Source: Deinococcales bacterium (GTDB lineage Bacteria; Deinococcota; Deinococci; Deinococcales; JAAFIG01). Taken from it: DNA of 47,829 nt. The translations under genes and the position numbers were made by a program. Within the stretch, counting starts at the first letter, position 1; every line of letters starts with the position of its first letter. Location: NCBI GenBank assembly GCA_013298595.1, contig JAAFIG010000036.1, positions 1 through 47,829 on the forward strand. Reading direction: 5' to 3'. The notes under the pieces are model-generated. The model was not told the DNA's origin and made no database searches. It saw only the letters and a program-made list of their open reading frames with translations. Positions 8,539-15,655 of this stretch are shown here, piece after piece.

Positions 8539-8559
8539 ACGAAAAATCAGACTGATTTG
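8539..8559 (-). terminator. Weak hairpin with T-run after the P450 gene
   Basis: AAATCAG/CTGATTT followed by TTTT in the minus direction, 50-65 nt past the P450 stop and before the terC riboswitch. The stem is short and A/T-rich. The rest of 8443-8605 shows nothing beyond presumed promoter sequence for the riboswitch transcript. Confidence 0.35.
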
Positions 8560-8605
8560 GCTGTAAAAAGCTTATTCATTCGAGTTACACGTAAAGAATG
8601 GACAC

Positions 8606-9940
8606 TCAGTCAGCTTTGCTTTTGGTTGTCACACTTAAACCGTTTTTTGGACGCATGGTCAGGCTAGCATAAATTTCGACTTTGTAATCTGCAGCTTTGG
8701 CAAAATCCACCTTTGCCAAAATCGTTGAAAGTAAAATCATGCCTTCCATCTCGGAGAATGTATTGCCAATGCAAACGCGAGGTCCTGCACTAAAAGGAAA
8801 ATAGGCGTAATCTGGTAAGCTTTTTTCAAACCCTTCGATCCAGCGCTCAGGTTTGAAAGCTTCTGGGTCTGGGAAAAATTCTGCATTGCGATGCGTCACA
8901 TACTGCGAGAGCATGATGTTTTGTCCTTTAGGAATGCTATACTCACCGATTTGTATATCCTCGAGGCTGGTGCGCCCAATACTCCAAGCTGGTGGGTATA
9001 AACGCAAGGTTTCTTGCCAAATTTGTTTTAATAAAGGAAATTTTCCAATATCCTCAAGATGACAACCATCTTTACCTAAAATACTGCGTGCTTCGGCAGA
9101 GGCTTTGGCTAAAATATCAGGATGCTTGAGTAGTAAATGAAAAGTCCAAGCTAAGGCATTAGCCGTGGTTTCATGACCTGCGAGTAACAAGGTTAAAGCC
9201 TCATCTCGAAGTTGAGCATCGGTCATGGCACTACCATCTTCATCTCGAGCGGCAACCAGCATCGAAAGTAAACTAAATTCTGATGGGTTCTGACGCTCAT
9301 TTTGAATCATCTCAAAAACAATACTATCTAATTCCCCTATGGCTTTTTTTAAGCGCTGATGTCCGGGTAATGGAATGCTCAGCGGTAACGGAATTGGTTG
9401 TGCCATCTGAGCACGATTTGCCAGTAATGCCTCCTCGAGCGCTTGCCCAATACGGTTACTCTGACCACGCAAATCGGCATTGAACAAGGTCTTTGCCACA
9501 ATCTCGAGCGTGAGTGTATTTAAAAACTCAAATAAATCTAGCTCGGTCGGTATTTGCTCGAGTGAACGCAACGTAAAAGTACGCATTGTTTCGGCATAGG
9601 CTCGAATTTTCTCACGATGAAAAGCTGGTTGTGATAAACGGCGTTGACGTAACCAAAAATCCCCATCACTCGAGAGTAAACCATTGCCAATAAGAGCATT
9701 CAAAGCTGGAAAACCACGGTACGGTTTTTTGAATTTCTTGGCTTGGTCACGTAACACAAGTGCCACTAAACTCGGACGCGTAATCAGCGTCATGCCTCGA
9801 GGACCAAAGTTCATATTGACCACATCGCCATGTTCTTTGGTGATTTGTAATAAATAACCAGATGGGTCTTTAGCAAAACTCAGCACATGCCCAATCAGCG
9901 GTAAACCCTTTGGCATTGGTGGAACTCGAGAAGTTATCAT
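8606..9940 (-). CDS. Cytochrome P450
   Basis: 444 residues, a soluble bacterial P450. Visible motifs are the I-helix oxygen-activation LLLAGHETTANAL, the K-helix ETLRLYPP (ExxR), the PERW segment (FKPERWIEGFEK) and the heme loop FPFSAGPRVCIGNTF with thiolate Cys390. The early segment NALIGNGLLSSDGDFWLRQRRLSQPAFHREK is typical of P450s near CYP120/CYP287, which include carotenoid and retinoid hydroxylases, but no carotenoid genes lie here, so the substrate is unknown. It needs ferredoxin and reductase partners encoded elsewhere. The gene is rich in CTCGAG (eight copies). Confidence 0.93.
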   Translation of the reverse strand: MITSRVPPMPKGLPLIGHVLSFAKDPSGYLLQITKEHGDVVNMNFGPRGMTLITRPSLVALVLRDQAKKFKKPYRGFPALNALIGNGLLSSDGDFWLRQRRLSQPAFHREKIRAYAETMRTFTLRSLEQIPTELDLFEFLNTLTLEIVAKTLFNADLRGQSNRIGQALEEALLANRAQMAQPIPLPLSIPLPGHQRLKKAIGELDSIVFEMIQNERQNPSEFSLLSMLVAARDEDGSAMTDAQLRDEALTLLLAGHETTANALAWTFHLLLKHPDILAKASAEARSILGKDGCHLEDIGKFPLLKQIWQETLRLYPPAWSIGRTSLEDIQIGEYSIPKGQNIMLSQYVTHRNAEFFPDPEAFKPERWIEGFEKSLPDYAYFPFSAGPRVCIGNTFSEMEGMILLSTILAKVDFAKAADYKVEIYASLTMRPKNGLSVTTKSKAD

Positions 9941-10053
9941 AAGTTTAGTATTTCATGAAAGCATAAAGTAATATGTCAGCCGAGTTAAATTTAGCGAACA
10001 TATGCAATAAATAAGGATTTTAGGTCAACTGATGTTCCAAGGGAGGAAAATTT

Positions 10054-10344
10054 ATGCTGAAAACAATAAAACGTATTGATGTTAGCTCGGCAGCAATCAT
10101 GGGTGGATCAACAACGGCAGCTTTTGGTTTGATTGCAGGTTTATTCATCGCCAGTTTTGGTGGTGCGCTAAATAGTTTTGGCAATGGCAGCTCGAGTGGC
10201 GTAGGGTTTGGTTTTGGAATATTCGCAATCATTCTTTTTCCTGTGCTGTACGGATTGCTCGGGCTTATTGCTGGCGCAATTTATGCTGCAATTTATAATT
10301 TATTTGCTGGCATTGTTGGCGGTATCAAAGTCGAATTGGAATAG
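10054..10344 (+). CDS. Small two-to-three-helix membrane protein, 96 aa
   Basis: Two long hydrophobic, Gly/Ala-rich segments (about 15-40 and 50-88) are separated by a polar Gly/Ser loop (NSFGNGSSSG). It starts KTIKRIDVSSAA and ends GGIKVELE, resembling DUF3566-like small membrane proteins of bacteria and archaea. The Shine-Dalgarno site AGGGAGG lies 8 nt before the ATG. The function is unknown. Its stop codon lies inside a 21-bp copy of the terminal repeat of the element at 5912-6094, so that element borders or once entered the 3' end of the gene. Confidence 0.8.
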   Translation: MLKTIKRIDVSSAAIMGGSTTAAFGLIAGLFIASFGGALNSFGNGSSSGVGFGFGIFAIILFPVLYGLLGLIAGAIYAAIYNLFAGIVGGIKVELE

Positions 10345-10360
10345 ATCTTGGGCGAAAGTC
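10340..10360 (+). repeat. Solo terminal repeat related to element at 5912-6094
   Basis: AATAGATCTTGGGCGAAAGTC matches the reverse complement of 6074-6094 at 19 of 21 positions; both differences are transitions. No matching opposite end is visible nearby, so this is a remnant or a minimal copy. It supplies the TAG stop of the gene at 10054. Confidence 0.6.
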
Positions 10361-10418
10361 GTCAAAGTCAATTTTGGCATAGGAATAGACAAATAACTGC
10401 GCGTAGAAAGCTCAACTT

Positions 10419-11039
10419 TTACGAGTTGATACGTTTAACTAAGTTCATTTGCTCGAGATGGGCTGTGTCGTTATAGACCAATAAACGCCCTTTGTTTTCT
10501 GTACTAACCTCGAGTTTAGTGATACTGGTATTGCCACGCTCAGCAAAGTCAATGTGTTGCTCGAGATCGTTTAAAAGCACATGCAGTGCCCCACGAATTG
10601 CACCACCATGCGAGAACACTGCCACTCGAGACTCTGCAAATTCCGTGTGTAACTCGAGAATAGCTTTACCTACGCGGTTCATGACATCATGTTTTGATTC
10701 GCCTTTTTCCCATGCCAGATGCACAGGGCGATGTAAACCAAATGTTTGGTTTCTTAATTCTGTGTAACTGCTTCCTTGGGCTTTACCTTGATGGATTTCT
10801 CGCCAAGCAATATCTGTGCGAATGGGCATTTTTAGTTTTTCGGCAGTCATTTCGGCAGTTTGGTAAGCTCGAGATAAATCGCTTGAGATAATTGCGTCAA
10901 ATTTTGTGTGTTTTAAGCGTTCTGCTAAAGCTTGGGCTTGGGCAATGCCAAGGTTTGAGAGGGGAATATCCAATTGCCCTTGAGCGCGTTTCTCTCTGTT
11001 CCAGAGTGTTTCGCCATGTCGCATAAGCCAGAGTTCCAT
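10419..11039 (-). CDS. Histidine phosphatase (phosphoglycerate-mutase-like)
   Basis: 206 residues from the ATG at 11039, which puts the catalytic LMRHGETLWN right at the N-terminus as in the family; an in-frame ATG at 11147 would add 36 unrelated residues. Other family landmarks are SSDLSRAYQTAE, WREIHQGKAQG and the second catalytic His in VFSHGGAIRGAL. This branch includes CobC/GpmB-like phosphatases acting on small phosphate esters; the substrate cannot be told from the sequence. An 8-bp inverted repeat (CCAAGCAA/TTGCTTGG, 11044-11069) lies directly before the start and might affect translation or bind a regulator. Confidence 0.88.
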   Translation of the reverse strand: MELWLMRHGETLWNREKRAQGQLDIPLSNLGIAQAQALAERLKHTKFDAIISSDLSRAYQTAEMTAEKLKMPIRTDIAWREIHQGKAQGSSYTELRNQTFGLHRPVHLAWEKGESKHDVMNRVGKAILELHTEFAESRVAVFSHGGAIRGALHVLLNDLEQHIDFAERGNTSITKLEVSTENKGRLLVYNDTAHLEQMNLVKRINS

Positions 11040-11165
11040 TATTCCAAGCAAGGTAACATTTTTGCTTGGTGTGTTTTGACCGACTTTGACCCGAGTTTGG
11101 CTATGTATTTGTTTAGTTGTCTTTAACAATGGCAATATCAATTGCAAGGAAAGTCACGCTTGAAC

Positions 11166-11179
11166 TGTAATCGCTTACG
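11166..11179 (+). promoter_or_regulatory. LacI/cre-like operator upstream of amylase promoter
   Basis: TGTAATCGCTTACG matches the palindromic LacI/CcpA-type pattern TGTAANCGNTTACA except at the last base. It lies 13 nt before the -35 box of the amylase promoter. Two perfect palindromes of the related TGGAAGCGCTTCCA form follow inside the gene. Confidence 0.5.
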
Positions 11180-11192
11180 CTTTTATTTGCAT

Positions 11193-11220
11193 TTGACAAG
11201 GCTGTCTTGCATCTGATACT
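11193..11220 (+). promoter_or_regulatory. Sigma70-type promoter of the amylase gene
   Basis: TTGACA (11193-11198), a 16-nt spacer, then GATACT (11215-11220). It gives a leader of about 90 nt with an AAGGAGG ribosome-binding site. This is one of few clear -35 boxes in the window. Confidence 0.6.
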
Positions 11221-11317
11221 TCTTGTCCTTAGCTTCTAACAATTGATTTTCTGCTCGAGCGAAACAGTCTTGTTTCTCGAGTGTCGTTGTTGGTTTGCTC
11301 ATAAGGAGGCAGGTTTA

Positions 11318-13234
11318 ATGATGCGATTGATAGTGGGATTAGCTGTGGGTGTTTTAGCAGTAGCTTGCTCGAGTTTAAAAACTGAGACAACGCCAGATCC
11401 GAGTCCTGTGGCACGTCTGGAAGCGCTTCCAACAGCAGATCAGGCAATTTGGCGCAAGCAAGTCATCTATCTTTCCATGCCAGACCGTTTTTTTAATGGA
11501 AGCGCTTCCAATGATAACCTCGGAGCAGCCAATTGTTATGACCCAGCCAATACACAAAAATTTCATGGTGGCGACTGGGCAGGTTTACGCCAAAAAATCG
11601 CTTACCTCAAAGACCTTGGCGCAACAGCGCTCTGGGTCACACCAGCCAACAAACAAGTTGGCAATGTCAATAACTCTTTTGGATTCTGTGGCTATCACGG
11701 CTACTGGGCATCACTGGCAAACCCAGACGATGGCGCACTCGAGCCAAAAATGGGAACCGCTGCCGACCTCAACGGATTAATTACCGATTTACACAACAAC
11801 AACATGAAATTTATTCTCGACGTAGTAGTCAACCATGCTGGATACAACGCACCAATCACCTCGAGCAACCCAACTTGGTTCCAAACAGGACCTTGCCCAG
11901 ACGATATCACCTGCCCACTGGCTGGTTTGCCCGACTTTAAACACCAAGATACCAACGCTGCTACTTATTTAACCAATATGTCCAAAGGTTGGGCACAACG
12001 CCATGCTCTCGATGGAATCCGTATGGATACTGTCAAACACGTATTACCAAGCTACTTTCAAAATTCATGGGTTCCAGGTATTCGCAGTGTCAAAAATAAT
12101 ATGTTTCTGGTTGGCGAATTACTCGACGCAGGTTCACTCTCGAGATACACAACCTATTTAAATACAGGCTTTGATTCGATGTTTAATTTTTACCTACGCA
12201 GCGCACTGGTGGATACTTTTGCTAAAGCTGGCAGCGTTGATGGCTTAGCGGCTCGAGTTCAAGATACAATCACCACTTTTGGTTTAAATCAAGCTTTGTT
12301 AATGACCAATTTACTTGATAATCACGATGTTCCACGTTTTACCAACGAACCTGGTTTTGGTGTTGCCGAAGCCGACATTCGTGCACGCCACAACCTTGGT
12401 TTATCCGCCTTATTTACGTTGCCAGGTATTCCACAAATTTACTACGGTAACGAAATCGGTATGTACGGTGGTACCGACCCTGATAACCGCAAAGATATGC
12501 CAACATGGGCATTTGATAATGCTACTCGAGCCAGTGCCAGTACAGGTACATTGACCATGTCTAACCCAAACTTGACTTACAACCATTTGAAAAAATTAGG
12601 ACAAATTCGTGCTGGTACTCCGGCTTTATACGATGGATACTATGCCGAAATGTGGCGACAAAACGGCAGTGGCGCAAATGTCTACGCCTTCTACCGTGGT
12701 TCAGGCTCGAGCCGAGTGATTGTGGCTTTCAACAACGGCACAGCTGCCAGTGGCAATATCGCCTTGGATATTCAAGCGAACACAGGCATTAACGCAGCTG
12801 ACCGTACTGCATTAACCAATGGAACTGTTTTTACAGATGCCATCGCTGGCGGTACAGCCACTGTTGCGGCTGGAAAATTAACCATTAACATCCCTGCTCA
12901 AACCGCTGTGATTTACCGTGCTGGAGCTACTGCCACCAGTACAAATTCAGTAGTGACTTTTAAAGTTCGCGCCAGTACAACTTTTGGACAAAATATTTAC
13001 TTGATTGGTAATGTTGCCGACTTAGGTGCTTGGAACTTAGCCAATAAAACCCTGATGACGGCTAGTAATTGTACTGGTAGCACTTGCGATTGGACAGTCA
13101 CCAAAAACCTTGCACAAAACCAAGCAATTCAATTTAAATTTACTCGAGATAACACTTACGAAGGTGGCAGTAACCGTTCCTACACTGTGCCAGCTGCCGC
13201 AACAGGCAGTTATAACGGTGGCAATTTTCAGTAA
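11318..13234 (+). CDS. Lipoprotein alpha-amylase (GH13) with C-terminal CBM20
   Basis: 638 residues from the ATG at 11318 (AAGGAGG 7 nt upstream). A lipoprotein signal, VLAVAC with Cys17, anchors it outside the membrane. The GH13 barrel spans about 45-480 with the conserved regions LDVVVNHAG, GIRMDTVKH (nucleophile Asp237), FLVGELLD (acid/base Glu267) and LLDNHDVPRF (Asp337). After an all-beta domain C, the last 95 residues form a CBM20 starch-binding domain (VTFKVRASTTFGQNIYLIGNVADLGAW). It hydrolyses alpha-1,4 glucans at the cell surface. Two perfect TGGAAGCGCTTCCA palindromes in the first 200 bp and a related site before the promoter point to LacI-family carbon regulation. Confidence 0.93.
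   Translation: MMRLIVGLAVGVLAVACSSLKTETTPDPSPVARLEALPTADQAIWRKQVIYLSMPDRFFNGSASNDNLGAANCYDPANTQKFHGGDWAGLRQKIAYLKDLGATALWVTPANKQVGNVNNSFGFCGYHGYWASLANPDDGALEPKMGTAADLNGLITDLHNNNMKFILDVVVNHAGYNAPITSSNPTWFQTGPCPDDITCPLAGLPDFKHQDTNAATYLTNMSKGWAQRHALDGIRMDTVKHVLPSYFQNSWVPGIRSVKNNMFLVGELLDAGSLSRYTTYLNTGFDSMFNFYLRSALVDTFAKAGSVDGLAARVQDTITTFGLNQALLMTNLLDNHDVPRFTNEPGFGVAEADIRARHNLGLSALFTLPGIPQIYYGNEIGMYGGTDPDNRKDMPTWAFDNATRASASTGTLTMSNPNLTYNHLKKLGQIRAGTPALYDGYYAEMWRQNGSGANVYAFYRGSGSSRVIVAFNNGTAASGNIALDIQANTGINAADRTALTNGTVFTDAIAGGTATVAAGKLTINIPAQTAVIYRAGATATSTNSVVTFKVRASTTFGQNIYLIGNVADLGAWNLANKTLMTASNCTGSTCDWTVTKNLAQNQAIQFKFTRDNTYEGGSNRSYTVPAAATGSYNGGNFQ
11418..11431 (+). promoter_or_regulatory. Intragenic LacI-type palindrome 1 (TGGAAGCGCTTCCA)
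   Basis: Perfect 14-bp palindrome, 100 bp into the amylase coding sequence, reading as Leu-Glu-Ala-Leu-Pro. It has the central CG and flanking TGGAA/TTCCA typical of LacI/GalR-family operators. Confidence 0.6.
11497..11510 (+). promoter_or_regulatory. Intragenic LacI-type palindrome 2 (TGGAAGCGCTTCCA)
   Basis: The identical 14-bp palindrome 79 bp downstream, in a different reading frame (Asn-Gly-Ser-Ala-Ser-Asn). Identical DNA in two frames argues that the DNA, not the peptide, is selected. Confidence 0.6.
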
Positions 13235-13258
13235 GATCAGTCTTTAACGTTGGGTTAG

Positions 13259-13287
13259 AAAACTGGAGCGAAATGCTCCAGTTTTTC
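13259..13287 (+). terminator. Terminator after amylase gene
   Basis: Eleven-base-pair stem AAAACTGGAGC / GCTCCAGTTTT with a GAAAT loop, ending in a T-tract. It is a textbook Rho-independent terminator 25 nt after the amylase stop. Confidence 0.9.
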
Positions 13288-13301
13288 TTGTTTAATTCCG
13301 T

Positions 13302-13307
13302 TAGACT
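13302..13307 (+). promoter_or_regulatory. -10 box TAGACT for leaderless moxR-like gene
   Basis: TAGACT with 7 nt to the ATG at 13315, just behind the amylase terminator. It decides the start in favour of 13315 over the in-frame ATG at 13273, which lies inside the terminator hairpin. Confidence 0.6.
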
Positions 13308-13314
13308 ACTGCTT

Positions 13315-14202
13315 ATGCACAACTCGATAGAAACAACCCTTGCAGCCCTCGAGGCACATGGGTACATCGCCGAGCGTTCGCTTGGTACAGCGGTTTTTCT
13401 GGCACAAAAACTTGGTAGACCACTTTTTCTCGAGGGTGAACCAGGAGTTGGTAAAACCGAAATTGTTAAAGTACTGGCTCAAATTCTTGGGACACGATTA
13501 ATTCGGTTGCAATGCTACGAAGGCTTGGACATTTCGAGTGCTGTCTACGAATGGGATTATGCGCGGCAAATGCTCGAGATTCGGCTTTTAGAAGCCACAG
13601 GCGAACGAGATGGTTCTCGAGTACGCCGCGAAGTATTCTCGAGCGATTTTTTGGTGAAGCGCCCATTGTTACAAGCCCTTGAACTCGAGCATGATCAAGC
13701 ACCAGTACTACTGATAGATGAATTAGACCGAGCAGATGAAGAATTTGAAGCATATTTACTCGAGTTTCTGGCTGAATGGCAGATCACCATTCCTGAAATC
13801 GGTACGATCAAAGCGACTAAACCGCCTGTGGTTGTGATTACCAGCAACCGAACTCGAGAAATTCATGATGCCTTAAAGCGTCGGTGTTTGTACCATTGGA
13901 TAGATTACCCTGATTTTAGTAAAGAATTGCGTATCTTAAAACAAAAAATCCCACATATCCCAGAGGTGCTTTCTAAGCAAATTGTTGCTTTTGTGCAAGG
14001 ATTACGCAACCTTGATTTATACAAAGCCCCAGGGGTTGCCGAAACCCTCGATTGGGCAGCCAGTTTAATGGCATTGGATGTGACAAATCTCGAGCTTGGT
14101 CAGATCGAAGACACTTTTGGAGTATTACTAAAATACCAAGATGATTTGGTACAAGCTCGAGCGCAAGCTCAAGATGTACTGGCTAAAGCTCAAATGTCCT
14201 AA
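13315..14202 (+). CDS. MoxR-family AAA+ ATPase
   Basis: 295 residues. It has Walker A FLEGEPGVGKTEIVK, Walker B PVLLIDELDRADEEFEAYLLEFL, sensor-1 VVITSNRTREI and the arginine-finger region HDALKRRCLYHW, as in MoxR ATPases. These normally act as chaperones with a von Willebrand factor A protein encoded next to them; no VWA gene is adjacent here. The next gene is coaE, 19 nt downstream, probably co-transcribed. The start is chosen from the TAGACT box 7 nt upstream. It is likely involved in maturation or metal insertion of a partner complex, but the partner is unknown. Confidence 0.88.
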   Translation: MHNSIETTLAALEAHGYIAERSLGTAVFLAQKLGRPLFLEGEPGVGKTEIVKVLAQILGTRLIRLQCYEGLDISSAVYEWDYARQMLEIRLLEATGERDGSRVRREVFSSDFLVKRPLLQALELEHDQAPVLLIDELDRADEEFEAYLLEFLAEWQITIPEIGTIKATKPPVVVITSNRTREIHDALKRRCLYHWIDYPDFSKELRILKQKIPHIPEVLSKQIVAFVQGLRNLDLYKAPGVAETLDWAASLMALDVTNLELGQIEDTFGVLLKYQDDLVQARAQAQDVLAKAQMS

Positions 14203-14221
14203 GAAATCTGAAAGGCAGACC

Positions 14222-14830
14222 ATGTTGCAAATCGGATTAACAGGTTCTATTGGTAGTGGAAAAAGCACCGTGGCAAAATTGCTACTCGAGAAAAACATTC
14301 CAGTACTCGATGCTGATGCAATCGCTCGAGAAGTCACGAGTTCAAAAGTCGTGCTCGAGGAAATTGCCAATATTTTTGGACAAGAATATATTCTTGAGAA
14401 CGGTATCAACCGAGCAAAAATGGCTGAACTGGTTTTTCAAAAACCAGAAGCTCGCGCCCAACTAAACGCAATAATTCACCCCCGAGTCCGAGCAGAAATG
14501 ACAAAACGCACTGCCGAACTTGCAGCAATAGGGGAGAGCCTTGTGGTGCAAGATATTCCTTTATTATTTGAAAACCAGCTTGAGAAATTATTTGATGCAG
14601 TTATTCTTGTAGATGCACCCCTCGAGATCCGCATTGCTCGAGTTATGGCACGTGATGGGAGCACCCGTGAACAAGTGCTGGCTCGTGATAGCGCACAAAT
14701 GCCAGCACTCGAAAAACGTAAACGCACACCATACATCCTCGAGAACACGGGTGATGCACATAACCTCGAGATACAGTTAAATGCTTTACTTGAAAAACTA
14801 AAAGCTCCTAAGCTAAATACGAACAGCTAG
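14222..14830 (+). CDS. coaE: Dephospho-CoA kinase
   Basis: 202 residues, the normal CoaE length. It phosphorylates dephospho-CoA at the 3' ribose hydroxyl, the last step of CoA synthesis. The P-loop IGLTGSIGSGKSTVAKLL starts 3 residues after the ATG, followed by LDADAIAREV (substrate Asp), HPRVRAEM, QDIPLLFEN and the lid-region RMARD-like VMARDGSTREQVLARDSAQ. An upstream in-frame ATG at 14141 would add 27 residues overlapping moxR and is rejected because the family begins here. GAAAGG upstream serves as ribosome-binding site. The 3' end overlaps the terminator of the oppositely oriented tRNA-Ser gene. Confidence 0.93.
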   Translation: MLQIGLTGSIGSGKSTVAKLLLEKNIPVLDADAIAREVTSSKVVLEEIANIFGQEYILENGINRAKMAELVFQKPEARAQLNAIIHPRVRAEMTKRTAELAAIGESLVVQDIPLLFENQLEKLFDAVILVDAPLEIRIARVMARDGSTREQVLARDSAQMPALEKRKRTPYILENTGDAHNLEIQLNALLEKLKAPKLNTNS

Positions 14831-14835
14831 GAGCT
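14803..14835 (-). terminator. Terminator of tRNA-Ser, overlapping coaE stop
   Basis: AGCTCCTA-A-GCT pairs with AGCTAGGAGCT, and on the minus strand is followed by TTTAGTTTTT. The hairpin lies 8 nt after the tRNA 3' end and includes the coaE stop codon. It may slow transcription on both strands. Confidence 0.7.
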
Positions 14836-14840
14836 AATCT

Positions 14841-14934
<94 letters not shown>

Positions 14935-14958
14935 GTGTGGTCACAGCCGCGAGAGTGT

Positions 14959-14964
14959 ATCATA
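14959..14964 (-). promoter_or_regulatory. -10 box TATGAT for tRNA-Ser
   Basis: TATGAT on the minus strand, about 24 nt before the mature tRNA 5' end. It lies back to back with the RNase P promoter inside a 55-bp divergent region. Confidence 0.4.
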
Positions 14965-14980
14965 GCTTTTGGATTTCTGC

Positions 14981-14986
14981 TAGACT
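14981..14986 (+). promoter_or_regulatory. -10 box TAGACT for RNase P RNA
   Basis: TAGACT lies 4 nt before the first P1 base of the RNase P RNA gene. The same hexamer precedes five protein genes here, and this RNA gene calibrates its distance to the transcript start. Confidence 0.6.
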
Positions 14987-14989
14987 TCG

Positions 14990-15420
14990 CGGTTGGAAAG
15001 GGGCACGGTCGCGCTTGGTGCAAACCAAGTGAGGAAAGTCCGGGCATCACAGGGCAGAATGCCAGCTAACGGCTGGGCGGCGAACGAACCACAAGACAAT
15101 GACACGATTGTTTTGCAGGCGTGAAGCCGACGGAAAGTGCAACAGAAAATAAACCGCTCAGTGCCTCGCAAGAGACACCAGTAAGGTTGAAACGGTGGTG
15201 TAAGAGACCACCAGCGCGGCTCGAGAGAATCGCGGCTCGGCAAACCCCATTTGATGCAAGGCTCGAACGCACCCAAGAGGGAAACCTCGAGACATGACCC
15301 GTATCTGACGAGGTGCAAAGACAGCCGCTAGAGGTCAGCAGCGATGTTGGCTCGAGACAGATGACCGTGACGTGCGGGAGACCGCATAGGACAGAACCCG
15401 GCTTACACCCTTTCCAACGT
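14990..15420 (+). ncRNA. rnpB: RNase P RNA, bacterial type A
   Basis: Catalytic RNA of RNase P, which trims tRNA 5' leaders. The conserved block GAGGAAAGTCCGGGC (15031-) with CACAGGGCAG, then GCCAGCTAACGGCTGGGCGGC, the mid-gene GGAAAGTGCAACAGAAA, and the 3' ACAGAACCCGGCTTA block are all present. The ends pair as P1 (GGTTGGAAAGGG / CCCTTTCCAAC). At about 430 nt it is longer than many type A RNAs. Three CTCGAG copies (15220, 15286, 15350) lie in its variable helices. Confidence 0.97.
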
Positions 15421-15537
15421 ATTTATTTATTCGTGTCGTTTCACCTCAATAAACTCGAGGGCGCTGTGCTTTGTTGTCAAAAGTACGGTAAAAATGTGAC
15501 ATTTTTGTCATTTGTACTTTAGTTCAATGGAAACTCC

Positions 15538-15566
15538 TTGCCTAATACTTTGCTAAATGGTTAAAT
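15538..15566 (+). promoter_or_regulatory. Candidate promoter of the lipoprotein/subtilase operon
   Basis: TTGCCT, 17-nt spacer, TTAAAT, within the 235-bp gap between RNase P RNA and the gene at 15656. I see no other feature in that gap apart from one CTCGAG at 15454. Confidence 0.35.
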
Positions 15567-15655
15567 TCCTCTCAACCAATTCATTGCACACTCACAGTGC
15601 GATTATTCTTGTGCAAGGCGCACCAGAATTTTGGTCTTTTGTTTAGAGGAGGCGT

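Noticed and set aside
14980-15318. Minus-strand reading frames of 112 and 68 codons
   Set aside because: They are antisense to the RNase P RNA, whose conserved blocks explain the region.
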